Origin: DASUFH01 sp036274645
GTDB taxonomy: Bacteria; Acidobacteriota; Terriglobia; 20CM-2-55-15
NCBI GenBank assembly: GCA_036274645.1
Contig: DASUFH010000035.1
Coordinates: forward strand, 1 to 12,166
Direction: 5' to 3'
DNA: 12,166 nt
The translations under genes were made by a program, and so were the position numbers. Position 1 is the stretch's first letter. Every line of letters begins with the position of its first letter. This document shows positions 1 through 5,586 of this stretch, one piece after another. Under the pieces are notes generated by a model. That model was given only the letters and a program-made list of their open reading frames with translations, did no database searches and was not told where the DNA came from.

Positions 1-56
1 GAATTAGGGACAGAGAGCAATTTCGCCTTCGCGAAATTGCTCTCTGTCCCTAATTC
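1..56. repeat. Perfect 26-bp inverted repeat (REP-like hairpin)
   Basis: Positions 1-26 and 31-56 are exact reverse complements around the 4-nt loop CTTC. The arms begin GAATTAGGGACAG and end TTTCGC. The element touches the window edge, so the arms may extend further. It shares the GGGACAG/CTGTCCC core with the palindrome at 3342-3367, which suggests a dispersed REP-like family rather than a terminator: there is no T-tract and no gene is seen ending here. REP families are often mobilised in trans by IS200-like (RAYT) transposases, but none is encoded in this window. Confidence 0.85.
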
Positions 57-60
57 CCCA

Positions 61-90
61 CCCCCAATTATTCGCAGAACGAACTGGGGG
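61..90 (+). promoter_or_regulatory. Possible RBS-sequestering stem upstream of the methyltransferase
   Basis: CCCCCAATT (61-69) can pair with AACTGGGGG (82-90) with one internal mismatch (A67/C84). The right arm contains the purine-rich GGGGGA (86-91), the only Shine-Dalgarno candidate for the ATG at 95. Spacing of that motif to the start is short, about 3 nt. The pairing is visible in the sequence; a role in translation control is speculation. Confidence 0.3.
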
Positions 91-94
91 ACGA

Positions 95-1105
95 ATGAAT
101 CCTTCGCTACCTGTCGAAAATGACACGCGGATCTGGGATGCCTGGCTTGGGCTATATCAACCCCTCGCCATCAGCGTTGCGCTGGAACTCGCCATTTTCG
201 AGCATCTGAGAGAACCGGCGGATGTTGCCACTCTGCGGCAACGGACCGGATATTCCGAACGCGGGCTCAACGCGTTGCTCGCGATGCTCAAGCGCCTTGG
301 AATGCTCGATCGGCATCAAGCGGCGTATCAGTTGAATGAAGTCTCGCGGGCCTACATGTTGAAAGACAGCCCCTTCTTCTGGGGACCCTTTTTCGCGCGC
401 ATGTCCCAGGGCGTTCCGGCGCACAAGCTGTTGCTGGAGAACGTGCGGGACGACAAGACTTCGGAAACCCGCGCGGCGGAAGGCTGGGAAAGCGGCCAGG
501 TGGATGACGCCGCAGCCAAAGCCATCACGGACTTCATGCACTGTCACTCCATTGCGCCCGCGGTGGGCATGACACAGACCTGCGATTTTTCCGGCGTGAA
601 GCGGTTGCTCGATGTCGGAGGAGGGTCGGGTTGCTATGCGACATCCATTGCCGCGGCCAATCCGGGCATGCGCGCCACCGTGATGGATCTGCCATCCGTC
701 TGCAAGGTGGCCAACGGTTATATCGAACGGGCCGGCCTCTCCGGCCGGGTCGACACGCAGGCGGTGGACATGTTCCGTCAGCCGTGGCCAAGGGGATACG
801 ACGCGCACTTCTTCGCCAATGTGTTTCACGATTGGAGCCCGGACACGTGCGCTTCGCTGGCCGCCTCCAGTTTTGCCGCGCTGGCGGACGGAGGGCGAAT
901 CTGCCTGCAGGAAATGCTGCTCGACGATGCCGGCGACGGACCGACTACGACAGTCGCCTTCTCACTGCTGATGTGTCTGGGCACAAAAGGACAGCAGTTC
1001 ACCCTTGGACAACTGAAGGACATCCTGGAGCGCGCCGGCTTTAGCGACATCACGAGCCGGCGATCCTACGGTTACTACTCCCTGGTGACGGGATTCAAAC
1101 GCTAG
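95..1105 (+). CDS. SAM-dependent O-methyltransferase-like protein (plant COMT/bacterial OMT type)
   Basis: The 336-residue protein has the two-part layout of class I small-molecule O-methyltransferases. Residues about 10-95 form a winged-helix dimerisation domain (LGLYQPLAISVALELAIFEHL, then a recognition-helix-like segment). Residues about 150-335 form a Rossmann SAM-binding domain. The glycine-rich motif I LLDVGGGSG lies at 171-179, followed by the acidic VMDLP. FHDW (244-247) places His245 where plant O-methyltransferases keep their catalytic base. The length is normal for the family. The expected reaction is methyl transfer from SAM to a hydroxyl, often phenolic; the substrate cannot be read from sequence. 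No signal peptide is present, so it is cytoplasmic. It is transcribed alone toward the PQQ dehydrogenase, with only 10 bp between the stop codons. The start is the first ATG after a GGGGGA motif. Family confident, substrate unknown. Confidence 0.88.
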   Translation: MNPSLPVENDTRIWDAWLGLYQPLAISVALELAIFEHLREPADVATLRQRTGYSERGLNALLAMLKRLGMLDRHQAAYQLNEVSRAYMLKDSPFFWGPFFARMSQGVPAHKLLLENVRDDKTSETRAAEGWESGQVDDAAAKAITDFMHCHSIAPAVGMTQTCDFSGVKRLLDVGGGSGCYATSIAAANPGMRATVMDLPSVCKVANGYIERAGLSGRVDTQAVDMFRQPWPRGYDAHFFANVFHDWSPDTCASLAASSFAALADGGRICLQEMLLDDAGDGPTTTVAFSLLMCLGTKGQQFTLGQLKDILERAGFSDITSRRSYGYYSLVTGFKR

Positions 1106-1115
1106 CGCGCAGCGC

Positions 1116-3317
1116 TTACCGGCGAACGCCGGCCTTTGTCTCGGGACCGGTTGGACTGGGCTCGGGCTTCCCGAGTGGCCGAGCCTGCTCAACAACAAAG
1201 AGGCGGATCGTGTCGATTTCGTCACGGCTGAGATACCTGGACCAGCCCATCATCCCGTCGGACTCCAGAGCGCCGTCACTGACGACACTCTGCCAGGCGT
1301 CGGGGGAGAAGATTAATGTTGAACGCCGCAGATCGGTGATGACATTGCTCCCGGCCGCTCCGGGCCCATGGCAGCGCGCGCAGAATTCGTAATAGTGGGC
1401 CTCCCCTTTCGCGATGTCTTCCGGAGCCGAGGCGGGGGGAACAAACAGCGGCGCGATATCGAGGGCAGGATCTGCGGGGAGGGTCGCTGTCCCCTGGAGC
1501 TTGAAGGCCAGCAGCCTGCCGGGTTGTCGCACGCGGGTCGGCCCACCGCCGGATAAGGATGTCGCTCCCGATGTCACAGCGATGTACTGCTCGCCGTCGA
1601 CACTGTAGGCGACGGCGCCGGCATTGATCGCGTTCGGCGTGTCGAGGCTCCACAGGGTTTCACCCGTGTCCGCCCGATGAGCGACAAACTTCCCCATGAC
1701 CCCTTCACGGGTTTCTCCATGAAACACCAGGTTTCCAGCCGTGGCGAGCACGCCGCCGCCGCGCGCCTCCACTTTCCAAACGGGCTGGCGCGCCACGGGA
1801 TCCCAGGCCAGCAGGTATGGTTTTGGCGGAGCCGAGTTGGGGGCCGGCGATACCTTGCGGCCCGACGGGTCGGAGGTGTGTGCGCCACCGGTGATCATTG
1901 CCGCAAAATCGATTCCGAGACTGGGGCGATCCAGTATGTACTTGAACTCATCCAGACGGGTGGGAATCAACAGCGATGAACTGTTATCGGTGACCTGCAG
2001 GTACAGAAGCCCGGTCTTCGGGCTGAACGCGATCGGATGCCAGTTATGCGCGCCGCCGCCACCGGGACCGACCAGCGCCGGCTTGTCGGTGTATCGCGCC
2101 GAGGGAGAGATTTCCGGTTTACCGGTAACGAGATCGACGCCTTTGGCCCAGGTCACGCCGCTGACGAACGGATCCGCCGCCAGCAGCTTTCCGGTCTCGC
2201 GGTCGATCACATACATGAAACCGTTCTTCGGCGGATGGACGAGCGCCTTGCGCGTCTGGCCATCCACGTTCAGGTCGGTCAATACCATGTCGGAAATGGC
2301 GTCGTGATCCCAGCCTTCGCCCGGCGATTCCTGATAATGCCATTTGTACCGCCCGGTGTCGGCGTCCACGGCAACGATGGACGCGATGAACAGGTTGTCG
2401 CCCTTGCCTGCGGATCGCAGGTTGGGATTCCAGGGGAACCCGTTTCCGGTGGCCAGATAGAGTTGGTTGAAGTCCGGGTCGTAGACGAGCGAATTCCAGA
2501 CGTGGCCGCCGCCGCCCAGCCTGTACCACTCTCCGGACCAGGTGGGCGTCGCGACGTTCTTCAACACGTCGTCGGACACCGCGCCGTCCGGCGTCGCGTT
2601 GGGATCGCCGGGCACGGTGTAAAAACGCCAGACCAGCGCGCCCGTGGCGACATCGTAGGCGCTCACATAACCTCGTCCGCCAAGATCCGCGCCGGAGTTG
2701 CCGATGAACACCTTGTCGCGCGCAACACGCGGCGCGCCGGTGCTGTAGTACGTGGAATTTTGAGGCGTCGTCTGAACGCTCCAGACTTCCGCGCCGCTCG
2801 AAGCGTCGAGCGCGATCAGACGTCCGTCAATGGTGGCGAGGAATACCTTGCCTTTGTAGACGGCGGCCCCGCGATTGTCGACATCGCAGCACGCGTTGAC
2901 GCCCGCGGCGCCGGGAACCCTGGGATCGTAGCGCCAGCGCTGCGCGCCGGTCTTTGCGTCGAGCGCATATACCTTGCTCCATGCCGTCGTGACATACATC
3001 ACGCCATCGACCACCAGCGGTGTCGATTCCTGGCCGCGGGTGGTATCGAACTCGAACACCCACGCGGGCTTCAGTTGCGAGACGTTGCCGGCATTGATCT
3101 GGTCGAGAGCGGAATAGCGTTGCTCTCGCCAACTGCCGTTGTAGATCAGCCAGTTTTGCGGGTCCTGCTCCGCCCGCGCCAGACGGTCATCGTCGACGTT
3201 GGCAAACTCCTGCGTCGAAGAGTCCGTGACGGCATCAAACCGATTGCAGCCAGCGATTAGAAAGAGCGTTCCAGCACAAGCAGCCGCGAGGCGCCAATAA
3301 ACCAAGCGTCCAGACAC
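1116..3317 (-). CDS. PQQ-dependent quinohaemoprotein alcohol dehydrogenase, lipoprotein with C-terminal cytochrome c
   Basis: I start this 733-residue protein at the GTG at 3317, preceded by GGGGGA with 6-nt spacing. It then begins with a lipoprotein signal peptide ending LFLIAGC (Cys24). The frame stays open to 3455, but that extension runs through a palindrome and overlaps the next gene. Residues about 50-600 form the eight-bladed PQQ propeller. Diagnostic features are the vicinal pair Cys143-Cys144 (NACCDV), GNGFPWN of the calcium/PQQ site, the W-D-x-D motif at 336-339 holding the family's active-site aspartate, and repeated blade strands such as GRLIALDASSGAEVW. The C-terminus has one haem c site CARCH (646-650), and the MMGW segment can supply the axial methionine. 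This is the type II quinohaemoprotein layout: a primary alcohol or aldehyde is oxidised at PQQ and electrons leave through haem c to the respiratory chain. It acts on the membrane facing the periplasm. No pqq biosynthesis gene is present. Substrate unknown. Confidence 0.9.
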   Translation of the reverse strand: MSGRLVYWRLAAACAGTLFLIAGCNRFDAVTDSSTQEFANVDDDRLARAEQDPQNWLIYNGSWREQRYSALDQINAGNVSQLKPAWVFEFDTTRGQESTPLVVDGVMYVTTAWSKVYALDAKTGAQRWRYDPRVPGAAGVNACCDVDNRGAAVYKGKVFLATIDGRLIALDASSGAEVWSVQTTPQNSTYYSTGAPRVARDKVFIGNSGADLGGRGYVSAYDVATGALVWRFYTVPGDPNATPDGAVSDDVLKNVATPTWSGEWYRLGGGGHVWNSLVYDPDFNQLYLATGNGFPWNPNLRSAGKGDNLFIASIVAVDADTGRYKWHYQESPGEGWDHDAISDMVLTDLNVDGQTRKALVHPPKNGFMYVIDRETGKLLAADPFVSGVTWAKGVDLVTGKPEISPSARYTDKPALVGPGGGGAHNWHPIAFSPKTGLLYLQVTDNSSSLLIPTRLDEFKYILDRPSLGIDFAAMITGGAHTSDPSGRKVSPAPNSAPPKPYLLAWDPVARQPVWKVEARGGGVLATAGNLVFHGETREGVMGKFVAHRADTGETLWSLDTPNAINAGAVAYSVDGEQYIAVTSGATSLSGGGPTRVRQPGRLLAFKLQGTATLPADPALDIAPLFVPPASAPEDIAKGEAHYYEFCARCHGPGAAGSNVITDLRRSTLIFSPDAWQSVVSDGALESDGMMGWSRYLSRDEIDTIRLFVVEQARPLGKPEPSPTGPETKAGVRR

Positions 3318-3341
3318 GTTGAGTCCCCCAGAATAAACGAT

Positions 3342-3367
3342 GGGGACAGCCTCCGGAGGCTGTCCCC
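3342..3367. repeat. 26-bp perfect palindrome (REP-like)
   Basis: GGGGACAGCCTCC (3342-3354) is followed directly by its exact reverse complement (3355-3367). It sits in the 64-bp gap between two minus-strand genes and shares the GGGACAG/CTGTCCC ends with the hairpin at 1-56. If transcribed it would form a strong stem that could slow ribosomes or RNases between the two cistrons. There is no T-tract on either side, so it does not look like an intrinsic terminator. Confidence 0.85.
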
Positions 3368-3381
3368 TGAAGCGCCCGCGC

Positions 3382-4263
3382 TCACCACATGTTGTAGGGA
3401 GTGCCGGTCGCGGGTGAAAGTGCGATCGAACCACTATGGACATCGAAGATGCCAATGTCTTTGGGATCGTTTCCTCCCCGATCCAGCACGACTTGCCAGG
3501 TATCCCGGCTCTGCGTCATCGGATCTTCCGGAACCTCGGGCAGGTAGCGGCCCGCAACCAGATCCGCGAGGTCTTTCGGCAACGTGTTCTTCTCTGCCCG
3601 GAATCTCTCTATCGCCGAACGGAGGCCATCCAACGCCTGGCGAAGTCTGGCTTCTTCCTGCGGGATCGGCAGCAGGATGACCTCGACGTTCGCCAGATCC
3701 TGATCCGTAATCGTGACCGTCAATGGCCTGGCTGGATAGGGTGAAGCCTTCAGGGCGTAAACGCCGGAAATGACTTCCGGAAAAGAGAAGGAACCATCGG
3801 CCTGTACGACGGCCGATTTCGTGAACCTTCCGTCGCGGGCCATTCGAATCTGGATTCCAGCGAAAGTCGATGCCGTCTCAGCGGGCAGGATCACCTGACC
3901 GCTGATCGAAACCTTGACGACCCGGAAATCCATGTCCGTCAGGGTTTTTGCCTGGGCAACGCTGACTACGGTCGAAGCCTCCGGCGAAGACGCTCCCGGA
4001 TAGTAGGTCAGCGAATCGAGCGGCCCGGCGGCAATGTAATACCGGCCGGGAGGAACCCTGTCGATGCGGTATGCGCCATCGCTGTCTGTGAGCCCCGCGC
4101 CGGCGACAGCCTGCTTTTTCGCCCCATCGACCACGTCGATGGCATACACCCGAATGCCAACGGCCGGGCTGCCGTCGCGCAAGCGAATGTGTCCGGAGAC
4201 GGAACCGCCTGACGTCTGAATCGCCGGGGCCAACAAGAAGGCGATGAGCAGGAATGAAATCAT
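3382..4263 (-). CDS. Exported carboxypeptidase-regulatory-like protein with pseudopilin-like C-terminal domain
   Basis: I start at the ATG at 4263, which follows AGGAG with good spacing and opens a signal peptide (MISFLLIAFLLAPAIQ). Longer in-frame starts would bury this leader. The mature part of the 293-residue protein has three pieces. Residues about 20-115 are a CarboxypepD_reg/CnaB-like beta sandwich (VSGHIRLRDGSPAVGIRVYA, then DSDGAYRIDRVPPGRYYI). Residues about 118-198 are a second similar domain. Residues about 203-293 resemble the globular part of GspG-type pseudopilins: LRSAIERFRAEKNTLPKDL, then LVAGRYLPEVPEDPMT, DTWQVV and GIFDVHSGS. No prepilin-peptidase leader or long hydrophobic pilin helix precedes this part. 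Function unknown; likely periplasmic or cell surface. It lies 64 bp upstream of the PQQ dehydrogenase on the same strand, so co-transcription is possible. Confidence 0.8.
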   Translation of the reverse strand: MISFLLIAFLLAPAIQTSGGSVSGHIRLRDGSPAVGIRVYAIDVVDGAKKQAVAGAGLTDSDGAYRIDRVPPGRYYIAAGPLDSLTYYPGASSPEASTVVSVAQAKTLTDMDFRVVKVSISGQVILPAETASTFAGIQIRMARDGRFTKSAVVQADGSFSFPEVISGVYALKASPYPARPLTVTITDQDLANVEVILLPIPQEEARLRQALDGLRSAIERFRAEKNTLPKDLADLVAGRYLPEVPEDPMTQSRDTWQVVLDRGGNDPKDIGIFDVHSGSIALSPATGTPYNMW

Positions 4264-4463
4264 CAAATGCTCCTGAGATTTGTTGCGGGCCAGAAACTGA
4301 AGCGCCGGATACTCCGCCGATTGTACCCCGAGCGCGGCCGTCGGCACAGGCAAGAACTCCGCGGACGGCGGCCGGACACGCACGTGGCCTTTCGGTTATG
4401 GATCCTCATAAAACCCTTTAAACCCGGCTTTCCGCGCCGGGGTCTGGCGTATAATCGCGCGGA
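4264..4463. promoter_or_regulatory. Divergent intergenic promoter region
   Basis: These 200 bp separate the divergently read exported-protein gene and the AraC regulator. On the minus strand a TACAAT -10-like box (4320-4325) would give a leader of about 50 nt for the gene at 4263; no good -35 is seen. On the plus strand TATAAT is at 4450-4455. CCCGGC (4423-4428) and GCCGGG (4436-4441) form a 6-bp inverted repeat overlapping the -35 zone of the plus-strand promoter, a plausible operator. Confidence 0.5.
4450..4455 (+). promoter_or_regulatory. Consensus -10 box of the AraC-family gene
   Basis: A perfect TATAAT ends 8 nt before the ATG at 4464, which places the expected transcription start within a base or two of the start codon. 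No Shine-Dalgarno fits in that space (only GGA touching the ATG), so a leaderless mRNA is the simplest reading. The -35 (CTTTCC, 16-nt spacing) is poor. Confidence 0.6.
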
Positions 4464-5465
4464 ATGCCAGTCGTTACGGTCAATAACATTACGCCGCGTG
4501 GCGTGGTGGATTTCTGCGTCAGCCGCGGAGTAGCGTCCGATGGTCTGCTGGCGGCAGCGGGGATTTCTCCGGCGCAGGTGGCTGTCCCGGGATCGAGGAT
4601 CACCGCGGAACAGGCGTTCACCTTGTGGGACGAGGCGCAACGGGCGACCGGCGACACACTGATTGCGGAACACGTCACGAACCTCCTTCCGTTCGGGGTT
4701 TACCGGATTGCCGACTACCTGCTGATGACGGGAGCGACTCCGCGCGACTCGCTCGAAAAATTCATCCGCAGTTTCCCGCTGGTCAACGGCGCGTTCCAGC
4801 TGCAACTGACTTCATCCCGTTCGGGCGCGCGGCTGGAACTGCACAGTCTCTACGAACCGGAGGGATCGGCGCGCCACTACGTGGAGTTCATCTTCTCGAT
4901 GATCTTCGCCCGGCTGCGAATGGCGGCCGGGTTCGATTGGCGTCCGAAGGAAGTGGTGTTTGTACACCCATCGCCTCCGGGCATGGAGGCGTACCACCCG
5001 ACGTTTGGTTGTCCGGCGCGCTTCAATGAATCCGTCAATCAGATGGTTCTGGAGCGGGATTTCGTGGAAATGGCGCTCCCCAATGGAGACGCGCTGCTGA
5101 GTGAGATCCTCGATCATTACGGCCAGTCCCTGTTGAAACAGTCGGCAAAGGACGATTTCCTGGGCGAAGTGCGCAAGGTCATGAGCGACGGCTTCTCCCG
5201 CGGGGATGTCCGGCTCGAGACGACGGCCCGCAAGCTTGCGCTGAGCGGCCGGTCGCTGCAGCGCGAACTCAACGGAAGGGGGACATCCTACCGGGAAGAG
5301 CTCGACCGGTTTCGCCTCGACCTGGCTCTGGATCTGCTGACCCGCGCGGAAATCCACGAGATCGCCAGCCTGTTGCAGTTTTCCGAGTTGAGTTCCTTCT
5401 ACAGGGCGTTTCGCCGCTGGACCGGCAAGACCCCGAAGGAGTACCTCGACGCCAAGTCGTCCTGA
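4464..5465 (+). CDS. AraC/XylS-family transcriptional regulator
   Basis: The 333-residue protein has the layout of AraC-family regulators with an 'arabinose-binding' N-terminal domain of the OruR/ArgR-like type. Residues about 15-205 are the ligand-sensing part (LLAAAGISPAQVAVPGSRIT, then the FGVYRIADYLLMTGATPRDSL region). Residues about 237-333 are the DNA-binding domain with two helix-turn-helix units: about 251-272 (LETTARKLALSGRSLQREL) and about 297-322 (IHEIASLLQFSELSSFYRAF), ending in the typical FRRWTGKTPKEY. The length is normal. It is divergent to the exported protein/PQQ dehydrogenase pair and lies 121 bp upstream of the tannase on the same strand. By the family's habit of acting nearby it could control either side; its ligand is unknown. 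The start is supported by the -10 box immediately upstream. Confidence 0.92.
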   Translation: MPVVTVNNITPRGVVDFCVSRGVASDGLLAAAGISPAQVAVPGSRITAEQAFTLWDEAQRATGDTLIAEHVTNLLPFGVYRIADYLLMTGATPRDSLEKFIRSFPLVNGAFQLQLTSSRSGARLELHSLYEPEGSARHYVEFIFSMIFARLRMAAGFDWRPKEVVFVHPSPPGMEAYHPTFGCPARFNESVNQMVLERDFVEMALPNGDALLSEILDHYGQSLLKQSAKDDFLGEVRKVMSDGFSRGDVRLETTARKLALSGRSLQRELNGRGTSYREELDRFRLDLALDLLTRAEIHEIASLLQFSELSSFYRAFRRWTGKTPKEYLDAKSS

Positions 5466-5497
5466 CGAAACCTCCGGCGCAATCGGCGAATCAGGCT

Positions 5498-5528
5498 GGC
5501 GCATTCGGTCATTGATCTGAAGCGCCAC
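5498..5528 (+). promoter_or_regulatory. Inverted repeat between the regulator and the tannase gene
   Basis: TGGCGCATTC (5498-5507) pairs with GAAGCGCCA (5520-5528) with one bulged base. It could be a weak terminator for the AraC gene (no T-tract follows) or an operator for the tannase promoter. Downstream, TATGAT (5560-5565) is a possible -10 and GGGAGA (5575-5580) is the Shine-Dalgarno of the ATG at 5587; no convincing -35 is seen. Confidence 0.35.
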
Positions 5529-5586
5529 GACCCCTTATTACCTTCAGACCCAACGTTCCTATGATTCCGAGTTCGGGAGATAAAAG

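Noticed and set aside
1119..1132. CCGGCG-AA-CGCCGG hairpin as terminator between the convergent genes
   Set aside because: The stem is only 6 bp, lies within the last codons of the dehydrogenase gene and lacks a T-tract on either side. It is too weak to call.
2037..3260. Long plus-strand open frame opposite the PQQ dehydrogenase
   Set aside because: It is antisense to a protein with clear catalytic and haem motifs. Its translation is Arg/Val/Gly-rich with no domain, and the opening is explained by high GC codon bias on the other strand.
3318..3455. 46-residue N-terminal extension of the PQQ dehydrogenase
   Set aside because: It would overlap the upstream gene, read through a palindrome, and place a hydrophilic segment in front of a lipoprotein signal peptide. 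The GTG at 3317 has a good Shine-Dalgarno.
4264..4383. 40-residue N-terminal extension of the exported pseudopilin-like protein
   Set aside because: It would precede a clean signal peptide, contains the likely promoter, and lacks the AGGAG seen before the ATG at 4263.
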